In this document: positions 36,480-48,330 of the stretch, in pieces
Position numbering within the stretch: position 1 is the first letter of the stretch
Layout: each line of letters starts with the position of its first letter
NCBI GenBank assembly: GCA_030549495.1
Contig: JAUIRK010000170.1
Coordinates: 134,501 to 198,500, forward strand
Direction of reading: 5' to 3'
Origin: Nectonema munidae
Lineage: Eukaryota > Nematomorpha > Nectonematoida > Nectonematidae
DNA: 64,000 nucleotides
The notes under the pieces: model-generated
Seen by the model: only the letters and a program-made list of their open reading frames with translations
Told to the model about the DNA's origin: nothing
Database searches by the model: none
Translations under genes and position numbers: made by a program

Positions 36480-37300
36480 TAGAAAGTATAGCGGGGTCTT
36501 ATGACATTTCATCACATAAGACTTCATCACAGAATAACTCTACACTTTTTCATTGACTCCGTGTGTTCTTTTTTCTGTGTAGTTTTTCTGGTGTTTCAAA
36601 ATAGTATTGACTTTATTTCTTGTAGCCTGTTTTGCTCCACAAAAATAATGAAGCGAATTAAGTATTGAGTCTTTTAGTAAGGAAAAAAAACTATACTTTA
36701 AACTTATTTTATCAATTTAACTCTTTATCAAAAATAATTCTATTTAAATCTTTCGTGCAATAAACAATTTTACCTTCGTCTGCTTTTTCAAATAGTTTTG
36801 TATATGAATCTTCTGCTTTTTAATAAATATCGTCTGATTTTTCGGGTCACGAAAAGGTTAAAGTAAGAATTCGTCTGCGTTCCTTTTGGGAACATTGGTC
36901 TTAAATGGGTTATTAAAAGCATGCATGCATGTTTTGATTGGTAAACTATGAATTTTTTAGAATGAAGCTTTATGTGAAGAAACTAATACATTTTATATTC
37001 AAACTAAAAATTTGAATTTTAGAAGTTTCCTTTTAAACTCTATGAAATTTTTGTTAAAAGTATTCATATGCATTATAACTTCTGAACGCTAGAAGAACTT
37101 TTTGAATTGATGATGAAGTTAAATAGATTCATAGCGACGCGTTTTGTCATGAAATGTGGTGTGATGAAGTCTTATGTGATGAAGCGTCGTGTGATGAAGA
37201 CTCGTGTGATGAAAAGTCGTGTGATGAAATGTCGTGTGATGAAATGTCGTGTGATGAAATGTCGTGTGATGAAATGCCGTAACACGGTATGGCGGAGTTA
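36480..37300. mobile_element. Possible foldback element with minisatellite arm
   Basis: TTCATCACATAAGACTTCATCACA at 36508-36531 is the exact reverse complement of bases around 37160-37183, where the minisatellite starts. The left side reads GCGGGGTCTTATGACATTTC. So one short arm and one long, amplified arm face each other across ~630 bp. No transposase and no clear duplicated target. Class unknown. Confidence 0.4.
37147..37280 (+). repeat. 15-bp minisatellite, about 9 units
   Basis: Units of GTGATGAAATGTCGT with variants AGTCTTAT, GCGTCGT, GACTCGT; the last units are identical. The open frame RVMKC-repeat is a by-product of the 15-bp period. Confidence 0.93.
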
Positions 37301-38460
37301 TTTTTGAGAAGATAAACGAAAAGGCGATATAAAGCCGCTTTTATCATTATGAAATAGGATTATATTTGAATTGGAAAGAAAACAAAAAAATGATTTTAAT
37401 TGTAAAAATATTTTAAATTCCTACCTCCCTCACATTTTGCACTAAAAATTCCTGAATATAGCTAAGTCATTCTTTAAATTATTTAGTCCTTTAATTGATA
37501 TTCTCATATAGAAATATTAATGCCTAAAAACTTCCTCAAGCATATCAAAGATATTTAGAAAGACCAAACCTTTCCTCTCGGTGTATCCTCTTTCAGTTTA
37601 TATATCAGAGTACTGTACGGTGTGGGTACCCACGGGTAGCGACATTAAGAAAATTTTGCAGGGCGAAGGGAGTGTAGAAGATTTTGAAGCGCGGGTAATA
37701 TTTGAGAACATTTAGATGTTTTTTCTATTTCTCAGCAATCAAATTAAAGTATTAAAAAGATTGAAAGATGAATCAGAAAACTTTATAAGGATGATTTACT
37801 ATTACAGCCATTGGTTGTACTACTCTCTTATGCCCAATCTGAGCAGTGTATGAACTTGTACAATATAGAAGGACATACTGTCGGGTTTGATGATGATAGT
37901 TATTGTGTGTGACAATATCAATGTAAATTAGATTAGATTAAATTAAATTAATAAAGATAAATACAACTTTTTTCTCCTTCACTAGCTTATTTGTAGTAGG
38001 ATACGCATTAATTTTGTTTTTTTTTATTTTAACTTTAATGGCTGGTTATACATCAGTTAAAAAGCTCTATTTATTCAGTTTTTGCATCAAAGCCTCATTC
38101 ATTTTCCCATTTGATTTGAAATAGAATGTTTGCCAGCATCCTCCATCAGAAAATAATAGGTGAGTGCAATATTGATGTTTTCTTATAAGCTAATGTGTGG
38201 CTTAGTCTTCGACAAGGAAAAAAGCAACAACAATACCAAATAATGTAGGATAGCAATATAACATAATAATCTTATGATGCTGACACAACCCATCCAAGGA
38301 AGAGTCACAATGGAACCAGAGCGAGAACAAAGATATCGTGATGACACTACACTACTCGACATAAAGAACACACCAATCGGCCTTCATTGACAAACTTGTT
38401 GCAGTGATACGGTCAGTGAATCAGAGTCGTGGTCGCATTAAAGGGTTGAGTTAAAAATGA
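37300..38460. other. Non-coding sequence
   Basis: No gene recognised; no convincing transposon fragment. Confidence 0.45.
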
Positions 38461-38464
38461 GGAA

Positions 38465-38608
38465 TTCGTTTTTGACATGAAAGTGTCATTCAACTACCGT
38501 GAAAATAGTATCAAAGGATGCAGCTGGCGATTTTAGGAAAAGTTACAAAGTTTGAAGGTATATAAATCAGCCAATTTTGTACAATGGAAGTTTTAGTTGA
38601 AGAGGGGG
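38465..38608 (+). mobile_element. Fragment of the satellite-bearing piggyBac-like element (right subterminal part)
   Basis: AAAGTGTCATTCAACTACCG, then GCGATTTTAGGAAAAG, AATCAGCCAATTTTGTACAA and GAAGAGGGGG match 5550-5690 and 28548-28635. No satellite units and no outer terminus are present. Confidence 0.75.
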
Positions 38609-38614
38609 AGCTAT

Positions 38615-39400
38615 GATGTGCTCAAAACTAAATTTAACTTCTGCCAAAACAAAAGTAAAATGATTTTACCAATATTCGGCTAACATCACTATTTTATATA
38701 TTTTACCTTTAAATGCTAACGGGTAAAAAAGCAATTGAAAAAAGAAGACCTTTCCTGTCATAGTCAAAAAGTTGTATTTGAGAAAAAGTCTGATAGAGTT
38801 TGATCAAATACATTTGTATTATTATGTGCATTGTGTATAAAATGTAATGATAAATACAAGACTATAGCGTATTATATCATACACGACAGGATATCAATAG
38901 AAGCAATTCAAAATTCACTCCGGAGAATTTTCGTTTAGCAGTGAAGCTGAGCTAAAATAGCTCGCTTCTCTCATTCAAGCTCTCTTTTTTCACTTAAGCT
39001 CTCTTCTCTTGTTCAAGCTATCTCATTCAGCTATCTTCTCTCTAATTTGTATTTAGAGTTAAATTTAAAATTATTATATTTTAAAGTTATATTACTTGAA
39101 ATATATTTTCAGAACCTTTTTTCATGATACCAAAGTTCAGCTAGTCAAATTAATCACAGAGATTTTTGTTAAAAATTTTGTTCCATCAATAAACCAAACA
39201 TTTTGCAAAGATGAAAATTTGTTTGTTTTTAGATGAGAGAAAAATAGTTTTCAAGCGTTACAATTTTATATCAATAAATATTTTCAGACTCGCGTTAAAA
39301 TTTTTTTCAACAAAGGTTTACATTAAGCCTAATTAAGAATGAAATAGAATAGACAAGAGAGGAGTAGGAATTCAGAAAAATTTGCTGTCTTTTTTAAAAA
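38615..39400. other. AT-rich non-coding sequence
   Basis: Contains repeated CTCTCTT-CAAGCTCTCTT phrases (38965-39035) similar to 4225-4270. No gene seen. Confidence 0.45.
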
Positions 39401-39410
39401 CTCTTGAAAG

Positions 39411-39458
39411 CCCCCCCCCCCCCCCCCTCCCCCCCTAATAATTTCAAGGATTTGCGCC
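39411..39458 (-). repeat. Orphan hAT-like end with C run
   Basis: A C-rich tract (39411-39435) followed by TAATAATTTCAAGGATTTGC and GCCCATG; in reverse CATGGGCGCAAATCCTTG, similar to the end at 30058-30090. No partner end found. Confidence 0.4.
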
Positions 39459-39827
39459 CATGATTATTGTTTATATCGAATTGATTGAAATGAATATATT
39501 TATATGTGAAATTGATACGCTAAGATATAACATGTGTGAAAGCATTTTTGTGTTATGGAGAAAGTATTCGTAATTGTATTTTCAAATTAAATAAAGGTAT
39601 TTATATTTTTGGTTTTGAAGATAGAAGTATTTGTAATTTGTATTGTCATTCAAAAATTTGGTAGCTAGAGTATTTGTATTTGTGTTTGAGACTCGAAAAT
39701 GAGTATTTAATCCAACCATGCTTTATAGAAGGGATTTCTTAGAATTTTTTTTATTATTTTCTAAATTTTCTTAGATCAATTAAAATCATATTAAATGAAT
39801 TTTGTCATTCTTAGAACTATCAATGTA

Positions 39828-40294
39828 CAGTAGAATTCCGCTATGTTGAATTTGACGAAAGAAAGAAAAAACTTGGAAACAACCAAACTTTCACGTCATT
39901 TTATAAATGCGCGATGAACCACGAAAATAAGAAACAAACGTCAACACATTGATGTCTAATGATGCTAATAGTGAGTCAAAGAGTGAGCTTTGCAAAATAT
40001 AAAATTATTATTAAAAATTCATTAACAAATTATTTTACATGCGGAATATTTTATTACAATTTGCGTTTAAAAACACGCAATTCATGAGAGATATGAGTGC
40101 ATTTAATACTTTTACCATACTTTCAAAAAAATTCATGAAAGTAAAATTTTTGCGATTTTCAAATTAAAAAAAATTCCTGTAGTGTTTTTTCGCAAGTAGT
40201 CATATATTTTCTATATAATTTTATGATCTAGCTAGGGTTATATTTCCGCGAAATATCAGCTTTTCGAGAATTTCGTGAAAATTTCGTTTTACTG
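39828..40294. mobile_element. pogo/Tigger-type MITE (467 bp)
   Basis: Left end TA-CAGTAGAATTCCGCTATG; right end in reverse TA-CAGTAAAACGAAATTTTC. TA on both sides fits a pogo-type target duplication. Interior AT-rich, non-coding. Confidence 0.6.
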
Positions 40295-40299
40295 TAACT

Positions 40300-41470
40300 T
40301 ATCATTTTTGCTGAAGGGTTGGATATGCATACGTTTTCTTTTTCCATGAGGCATAACAAATGTTTATAATGTTTTGAAAAGATGAGAAAAATAATTATTA
40401 GAAGTATTTTTACCTCCAAGTTCAATTAACTACTTATCTGATCCATGCACATCATTTGTTTTTAACGACCAAGTATACGAAGTCATGCTCAGTTTCAAGT
40501 CAGATACTTTATACAAACACACAATTAGCATATAAGTTATGAAATTGATACATTTTGAATTACTTGAAATTATTTATTTCCATCAGAAAAATTACATAGC
40601 GTACTGGTAAGCAACAAAGGCTACTTGATACACAACAAACATGCGAGAAGACATTAAAAGATAAAAAAAACATCAACCAGAAACACAAACACGCTGCTTA
40701 CAGTCGTATGGGAGAAAAGTCTCATCTCACGTGGAAGTTGTATTTGTGCGGAGTTGTTGATATCTAAGAAGGTTTACTGCCTTTTTATATTTAGACAGTG
40801 TTTTCTGAAGTTTCAAAAATATATATATGCCTATGTAAAATAAAAGTAATTAATACTTAGCAAGGTAAGCAAAGCGATTTTATTCTTTAAATTCTAAGCG
40901 AAAGAGAGAAATTAATTAAAAAAAAAAGAAGAAACAATTATAAATTAAGAAGGATGACGAATTAAAAAATAAAGGGTTCATGGACAATTCGGCTTAGTTA
41001 GACATTATTCAGAGGAAGAATTGTCCAGAGGTGTCAAAGGCGGAATTGACTTGCTCTCAAATTGCGAAAATTACAGTACTCTTAAATCTCAATTTTTCTA
41101 ACCAGTAAAGAGCAAATTAAAGCAAACTTGCAAACTTACTAAAAGTTAGGTGATGAAGACGTAGAGATATAATCCTGTGAAAACGTGAGACATAATGAAT
41201 ACAAAGATACTACTACATTCATATAGGTTTTATATATTTAGTCGTATATATATATCATCCATAAGTAGTGTGTGGAGTACATGAAAGTAACACACTCTTC
41301 CAAGACAATAAATATGACATGTATAATATGTCGAAGGTGGCCTTGAAAATAACAAGTATTCGATGAAAAGAATTAGGAATGTAGCAAAAATATGGAAAGT
41401 TTGGCAAAAGCACGACTAAAAATTAGAATACCTACGAAGATATCGTAACAAAGCGTAGCTTTTGTTAGAG
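40300..41470. other. Non-coding sequence
   Basis: No gene or repeat end recognised. Confidence 0.45.
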
Positions 41471-41534
41471 AAACTTGATACAAAAGATAGCGATATTATT
41501 TTTTTTAGTTATCGGTATCGCATCCATAGAGAAG

Positions 41535-41612
41535 AATAGTCACAATCGGGAATCGAACGCAGACCATGTGAATCGAGACCCTACGCTCGCACCACTAGGC
41601 CATCTGCCGACG
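41535..41612 (-). repeat. tRNA-derived SINE head, family B
   Basis: On the minus strand A box TGGCCTAGTGG (41602-41592) is perfect, and B box GCGTTCGATTCC is near-perfect (41560-41549). The acceptor arms GTCGGCA and TTGTGAC pair only partly, so a working tRNA is unlikely. Confidence 0.55.
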
Positions 41613-41619
41613 ATATTTA

Positions 41620-42675
41620 CAAATAGCTAATAAATCTCAAGCGGATAATCGATACTTTCCATTTTTATAACTATCAAAGGTATGATTTCAAGGAAGAAAA
41701 ATCTCTACAGCATACTGATCAACAGTATTGTTATAGTTTGAAACTTATCCATATTTTCGTTATCGTTGATTTGTTAAAAATAAACGAAAATATGAATAAA
41801 TTGCAAGGATTACAGTTAAGACAATTTAAAAAAGTTTAGTGCTCCTAAAATGTAAGCTCAAGAAAAATTTAAAAATTTTTCTTTTAGAATAAAAAACTTA
41901 AAAAAAAATATAATCAATATTTGGTGGGAACATAATTTAACACTTTTTATTTTTTGATATATTTAAGTTTAAAATTGGAAAAAATATTTGTGATTGAAAT
42001 TTTAATACAAAAAAATATTTTTTAACCTTTTCAGGCATTGATTTTCTTCAATTAAGGGTCTTCTTTCTTTTTCAATGGGTTTTTATATACATTTAAAAGG
42101 ACGGTTTTTATTTTATAGGACAGTGGTTTGCCATTGCGCTTGAAAGCGTTAAAATAAAAAATTGCAAAATATTTTTTTTATTTGAAGGTTGAAATTAATT
42201 TAATAACTATGGAATACTAGGTAATTGTCTTGAAAATTTAAACGAAAACGATAACGGAGTTATTTTTGGTATCAACAATCACAAGTCTGGTATTTATTGA
42301 TTAATTAGTTTTAGCCATTTGAGCACATTCTTCGTGGCGCATTGGATAAGCTGAAATGCTGCATTAATCGCTTTCTATGTTAAAAATTACTCAATTCCTT
42401 TCTTAGATCTTTGACACCTAAGAAAACCTAAGACCAATAAAACCATTTTCGCCATTTTTTAACACAAATAATAATCAAAAGAAAATTTATTTTTTGAAAA
42501 TTTTAAATAAAATGATGCTGAGAAAATTTATAAGGGAAGAGAAAATCGTGTATGCATATGATTCCATTTCCATCACTAATATAAGAGACATAATATCACT
42601 TTTTTCAAAGTGTTTGATTTGTTGATGAGAATAGTGGTTGTAAATCTTCATTCCCTTATTTTCTCACATATATCA
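41620..42675. other. AT-rich non-coding sequence
   Basis: No feature recognised. Confidence 0.45.
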
Positions 42676-42683
42676 TTTTAGAG

Positions 42684-42986
42684 CAGGGAGCGGCAAACCT
42701 TTTTACCCGTCGACCCCTTCATAGAACATTTGTCTTCACATCGACCCCCACCCCATATAGATATGTTTCATAAAAACAGTAATCAATGTCCAACAATTAA
42801 GAGAAAAGATACAAACCAAAAATGTTTCATATATCCTTTACTATACAATGTCATAAGCTATGTTTTAATAAAAATAGGAGATTTATTACTACTACTATAA
42901 AGTAAAGAAAGCATAGCACAATTTGGTAAGTTTGTCTATCTTATCGACCACTAAGAATCTGTTATCGACCATTTTGCCGATTCCTG
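42684..42986. mobile_element. hAT MITE (303 bp) with perfect target duplication
   Basis: Left end CAGGGAGCGGCAAACCTTTT; right end in reverse CAGGAATCGGCAAAATGGTC. Target duplication TTTTAGAG at 42676-42683 and 42987-42994 is perfect. Both sides carry the GTCGACC / ATCGACC motif in opposite orientation. No coding capacity. Confidence 0.9.
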
Positions 42987-42994
42987 TTTTAGAG

Positions 42995-45480
42995 AATAAA
43001 AAAAAATCGCGCATCATCATCAGAAAACATCTAGTTATTAGTTAATTAGATTATTATTAATTATTTCAGAAAAGTTCGTTATTTCTTATTTTATTTAGTC
43101 AGTAAAATCATCAAGTTAGTAAGCTATAATACATATTAGAATAAGTTTATTATTTCAATTAGTTATAACTTATAAGTTAGGCTGGGCGCGTAATTACAGC
43201 CTAATTTAATATTTTTAAATGTTTTTCATATTTTTTATTGATAGTTAAACATTTTTTTCAATAATTGTTCAATAGGTAAAATGTTTTTCTTATTTTTTTA
43301 ATTATCCGGTCAGTTATCTGGATAGCAATATTGTTCTAGAACCGTTAGATTTCTACAATCAGCAAACTTGATAATAATTCAAACGATTTCTTTTCGATGA
43401 ATATTTTTCCGAACTGAAAATTTTGTGGATTACTGAGTTCAATCCAATGGAAAAGAATAAGGCAATGAAAAAAGCCAAAACTTGAACAATAAATGGCAAA
43501 TTAATGAAAATTTAAATATTTCATAAAAATATTAAAGAAATTGGCGCTTACTTATAATTGGTAGGACCTAAAACTCCATTGAAAAAGAGATGATAAAAAT
43601 AGACGCTTTTAAACACATGAAGCTGAAGGAAATGAGTTATACAGACATGTGTAATCATGAGAAAAAATAGACTTACACATTAAAAGTGGGAAGAGGAGAA
43701 GAAATAAAAAGTAAAATTTGGCCAAGTTAAAAACAAAACACACACGTCATTAATTTAATCAACTACGAAAACGGGAAAGCATGGATGACATGCGTGCATT
43801 GTGCATATTCTTCTAAGTTGTAGCGAAAAAAAGTAATGGCGGTGTAAGAAGAGGACGATAACAAGGTGTCAAGCAACACTTGGTATACACTGTGTTTGTG
43901 CGATGAACAACAAATCTCGTTCACTAGAGCGCATATATATAATGAAAACATTCTCTAACAAGGCTGAGTGTTTTGAGTGTTAGAGTCCCCCTGACACACT
44001 GATTTAAGAGATGCTACAATCAATATAATCCTTAAAAATCAAAAGTTCGTTGGGCCTATAATGTTTGTTATTTGTAAATTATCTCATCATCAGTATTCGG
44101 GTTTATGAAGTACCTTTGGCTTTTAGTAAGAAAAAAACGAATGTTACTTAGCAGTGAGGAGCGGTTTAAAAAGAAAGAAAATAAAGTACACTCTTTTTTA
44201 TATAAGAAAGTAGTTCTGATATCCATTAATGCTATAAGAACAGAATACAAGTTAGGCAGATGTGGGTGTTCATGAAAGAGTTATAGCGAGTAATATGCAT
44301 GTGTTTTATTGGTAAAATATTATCCAATTTGTTAAATTAGTCAGAGTAACATGATTTATGCCTTATCAGTTTCATATAAATTTATTATCACTCATTATAG
44401 CTTTCTTCAAGTTACTTTCCATCTTTTACAGTTCTTTCACATTTTTACTATAAGAGAGGACAGAAATATTCCAGTTTTTTACAAATAAAAAAGACTTGTA
44501 TATTGAAGGCTAACAAAATACTTCTCACAAATCCTTTAGCACTATCAGGTTAATGGTAAAGTTACAGTGGAGTATTTTTATCGAGAAGGAAAATTTACGC
44601 CATTTGTATCGAAGCATGGACTAAGAATGGTTGATGCTAGATTCGAAGTCGACATCTTATAGTATCGACTATCGAGTCGAGCACTTAGACGCATGCCTAA
44701 AGCTGCCATCGTTATGGACTTATATTAGGTTGGCTATTTTTACATGCTGTGTTTAATGGCGTAACTGAACACAAATATTACGCTTATCGGATAGAACTGG
44801 TTTATTCAAGGTTGTCTTGGTAGGGAACGCACTCGATCTGTAAGATATGTTGAGATAATCCTGAGTACAAGGATAAGAAAGTCGAAGCATTGTAGACAAC
44901 CTCGTTGCATAGCGACTCTAGGTTGTATAGTATGTTGTTCAGGCAGTGAGAACTCATTCATGCAAAATACAACACATATTTGTGTGTGATTGCTTTACCC
45001 AAAGCAATGCTTATTATTTATATAAAGAAAAGATTTAAAAAAAAAATAAAATTTAAGTTTTGTTTCGGTGAAGACATTAGCCCAAATAAAGGTGGCAAAA
45101 TGTTTTTGTCTACATTTTTATATAAAAGCAAATTTTTCATGCATAATTTAATATAGAAAAGAAGTTTTAAGGAATCATTTTTTTCTCACAAAAAAGAAGC
45201 TCCAAGTTTATTTTACCGAGAAGTGACGTGTGGGCGGATCGTGAGCTTTCCTCGCATAAAATTTTGATAGACGGCGATTTATCACGACAAATGTCCTCTT
45301 GCTAAGGTTGTGGTGAGTGGATGCACGCATAATAAAATAGAGCGCAGTTGTGGAGTTGGGAACATTTGTTTTTTGTCTATGCAGGACTCTATCATAAGGG
45401 AGGACACTACTTTTTCAGAAGTAATCAAAAATTGAACCAATTACATCGCTTGTGATATAGTCCCCAAATAACCTTTCCTT
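42995..45480. other. Non-coding sequence
   Basis: AT-rich, with a less AT-rich stretch at about 44620-44960 holding an imperfect hairpin GTGTTTAATGGCGTAACTGAACAC. No gene or known repeat recognised. Confidence 0.4.
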
Positions 45481-45483
45481 CTG

Positions 45484-45560
45484 AAATTTTTGATCTACAA
45501 AGTGTTTTGGTTTTCAGAGTGGGGGATTTTACGAATGCAAGCACTATTTTCCAATTAAAT
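45484..45560 (+). repeat. 77-bp direct repeat, copy 1
   Basis: Identical over 77 bases to 48682-48758 (starts AAATTTTTGATCTACAAAG, ends CCAATTAAAT). The second copy lies inside a hAT relic. Confidence 0.95.
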
Positions 45561-45914
45561 CTAAACAGATATCTTTTTTGATATATTCTCCATTTGTTGA
45601 ATGTTGAAACAACAAAGAGTGAACATTTTTACTCCTACCATATGTGAAGTATACTCTTCAATCGATTTTGGTAGTGATAGAGAAATATTTTTGCTTTTGC
45701 CGAAGATTCAACCGAAGAAAAATTGATACCTGTGTGTAGGTACAACTTTATTCTCTAACCGCTTGACAATTAAAACTTTTTTTTTCAAAATGTAAATATT
45801 TTCTCCTATTTGTAAACTTTTTTTACAACACTTAATAAAGAACTTTTTTTTTGATAGGGTGTTTCATGCAAGGGAAGTAGAAACTTCCATATCTGCACTG
45901 ATGAACTTTTTATG

Positions 45915-46000
45915 ATAAGTCGATGGCATCGCCGGGATTCGAACCCAAAGGCTTTGGATCCATAGGCGACGCCTCTACCTATCAGCCCACCAGCCCTTAA
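45915..46000 (-). repeat. tRNA-derived SINE head, family C
   Basis: Minus strand has B box GGGTTCGAATCCC (45946-45934) and an A-box-like TGATAGGTAGAGGC. Acceptor and anticodon arms do not pair, so it is taken as a SINE head, not a tRNA gene. Confidence 0.5.
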
Positions 46001-46009
46001 AGTTGCCCT

Positions 46010-46440
46010 AAAGTACATTTGTTACATTTATTTTCTCTCGTTGTTTTATTTCAATGTTTTTATTCTTGAAAAAAATTAAATGAAAAAACTGTTATGATTA
46101 AAAATAACTTTATATCAAAATATTGATTTTTTGCAATCGAAAAATAATAAAATAATTTTTAATGTTATTGCTATACGCGATTCAATTATGATATCATTTT
46201 TGTTCTATATAGCTTATGTTAAAATTTTAAATCTTTTGACATACTCAACATAATTCATGCAGGAAGCCAGTATCACACTGATTTAAAAAAGGAAAAAAAA
46301 TAATTGAAGAAGACATCATAGAGAGGAGAAAAAAAATTAGGGCAGTAGGTTAAAACGATTAGATATTATTATGAAATGTAAGTCATAACGAATGCCTATG
46401 AATAATAATTATAAAAATTGAGTTTATTCTTTCATGTAGC
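46010..46440. other. AT-rich spacer
   Basis: No feature recognised. Confidence 0.45.
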
Positions 46441-46448
46441 GTTATAAA

Positions 46449-46550
46449 TCAGAGGTCTGGCAACACCTCCGGGGAGACAACTTGTGAGACCTTATTATAT
46501 CAGAGGTCTGGCAACACCTCCGGGGAGATAACTTGCCAGACCTTATTATA
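46449..46550. repeat. Two tandem 51-bp hairpin units
   Basis: TCAGAGGTCTGGCAACACCT and CCGGGGAGA occur twice, 51 bp apart. In the second unit AGGTCTGGCAA and TTGCCAGACCT are exact inverses around the GC-rich centre; the first has TTGTGAGACCT instead. Confidence 0.9.
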
Positions 46551-46754
46551 TATTTAAATGTATACATCGTAAAATACTAAAAAAGACATTTAAAAAAAAA
46601 TTTCCAAAAAAAAATTTACATACATATTGAAAGCACCATTCCAAAAATTCTACATAAAAGTTCAAAACACTTAGCTTTGAAATTGCAATTTTATTTCATG
46701 AAAACTATATGATTGGTTGAAATGTTTATGTAATATATAATAATAATATGAAAC

Positions 46755-47760
46755 CTGTGTAAACCGAATTCCCATGGGGACAACAAAAACATTCGGTATA
46801 TGGAGAATTTGGTATATAAAGGATTTTGTTGTAAGATTGATTATAATGGTGTTTTAATAAAACGGCTATTATTTTATCAAACCTTAATAATTCTAAATGT
46901 AATAAAGACGAAAAAATTGGATTAAAAAATTCTCATTAACTTTTTTCATGCTTTCCTAGTATTGCTCACATTTTCAGCATACCACTTGAAACTCAAAATC
47001 AAAAAAATAAAGAAAAAAATTCATTTTAACTGAAATTTCTTTTTTTTTTGAAATTGTAATGGTTAGAAACATACTAAACTGATACACGTAAATCGAATAT
47101 ATATAAAAAGGAAAAAAAGACCTTCTAATCCAAAACGTAAGGTAAAAAGCAGAAAAAGGTTGAAAACATCTTCATTTAAAATGTTTAACACTATGGGTAG
47201 CAGAAAATCTATCCATTTTGTTAAGCTCATTGTATCACACGGTGTACTACCGAAGTTTATAAACACTTGCTAAATTTAGAAGTTTGGGGTAGACCTTTAC
47301 TGGGAAATCAAAAAATTCTTTATTTGAAAATGAAACGATTGTTTTAATTGAAAAAAGAATAAACAAAATATAATAAATAAAAAAATTATCTTCATCCCAA
47401 GTAATCAAAGAGTTTGTCTTGGAGCTAACTTGTTTTTAGCTATGGATAAATTATTTATATTTATCAATTGATGGATATGTGGCAACATGCTTGGCTCTTT
47501 GGAAGTACCAAAGTCCTCAAGTTCTTTCAAAATATTCGTCACTTTTTTGCGAGTTAATTTCGGAGAAATTTGTTCAAATTCTATGAATCGCAAGTCATCG
47601 CCACTTTCAGAGTCGCTTACTTGAGTGAAATTTTGACTCGAGTGCTTTGGCTTGTATAATTGGACCAGATATAGGAAAATTTTTGTTTCGCGCTTGTACA
47701 AACCACTCATTCACACATCATTTGATTGAGTTTGTTGAATCTACAAATTTTTCCAAGTCT
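46755..47760 (-). pseudogene. Tigger/pogo transposase relic (C-terminus) with terminal region
   Basis: At 47710-47395 (minus): acidic segment SDSESGDDLRFIEF, then a helical stretch LTRKKVTNILKELEDFG and NKLAPRQTLFDYLG before the stop, like the KRQTTLDSFF tail of pogo/Tigger transposases. Near 46755-46820, ACCGAATTCCCATGGGGAC and TTCGGTATATGGAGAATT look like a pogo-type terminal region. The DDE domain is absent; the upstream side is taken by the inverted repeat at 47826-48109. Confidence 0.5.
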
Positions 47761-47825
47761 TTCCTTTTTTCCGTTAGCGTTTTTTTCAAAATTGTTAAGA
47801 TAGAAGTCTGCTTTTTTTCATTATA

Positions 47826-48109
47826 TTAAAATGAAATATTAAAAAAATAGTATATAAACTCATCACGTTAATTATTGGTATTTTTTGGAAGTAGATAAAA
47901 GTTGACTGACTTTTATTAGATTAGCCAAAAGTACGGCATTGGTACTTTTGTACCAAATAATGTACCTTGTCAGTACAGATACTGTACTAATACCAATGCC
48001 GTACTTTTGGCTAATCTAATAAAAGTCAGTCAACTTTTATCTACTTCCAAAAAATACCAATAATTAACGTGATGAGTTTATATACTATTTTTTTAATATT
48101 TCATTTTAA
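47826..48109. repeat. Perfect inverted repeat, 119-bp arms, 46-bp spacer
   Basis: Left arm 47826-47944 (starts TTAAAATGAAATATTAAAAA, ends GGCATTGGTA) and right arm 47991-48109 are exact reverse complements as far as I can check by eye. The spacer contains smaller partial inversions (GGTACTTTTGTACC). Transcribed, it would form a long hairpin. Confidence 0.95.
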
Positions 48110-48330
48110 CAAAGGTAGATTATGGTTTTTTAAAATGTCATAGTTAAAGAACACTGTCGAAAATAAATATATATATATTTATACTGTTTGGGGGTCAGCA
48201 TAGGTGAGTATAATGTTTTTCTAATAAATTTTAAATGATTTTTGGGGTGAAAAATTTCGATCGAATGTACAAGTTTTGTTGGATAATCGTAGCTTACTTT
48301 TATTTCAAAACAATTTTTATTCAGTTTAGT

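Noticed and set aside
36855-36915. Inverted similarity to 1671-1725 (GTTCCTATTGGGAACGCAGA region)
   Set aside because: Short and partly explained by a palindromic core; no flanking match.
37147-37280. CRISPR-like array
   Set aside because: Contiguous 15-bp units without spacers, in a eukaryotic context.
37107-37347. Repeat proteins on both strands (VMKCR and SSHDI units)
   Set aside because: Both come from the 15-bp minisatellite.
41535-41612. Functional tRNA gene on the minus strand
   Set aside because: A and B boxes are good, but acceptor and T arms pair poorly; a SINE head is more likely.
44620-44960. Possible gene or retroelement in a less AT-rich patch
   Set aside because: No open frame or recognised motif on either strand; only a short hairpin.
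45915-46000. Functional tRNA gene on the minus strand
   Set aside because: The B box is perfect, but no anticodon stem or acceptor stem can be formed in register.
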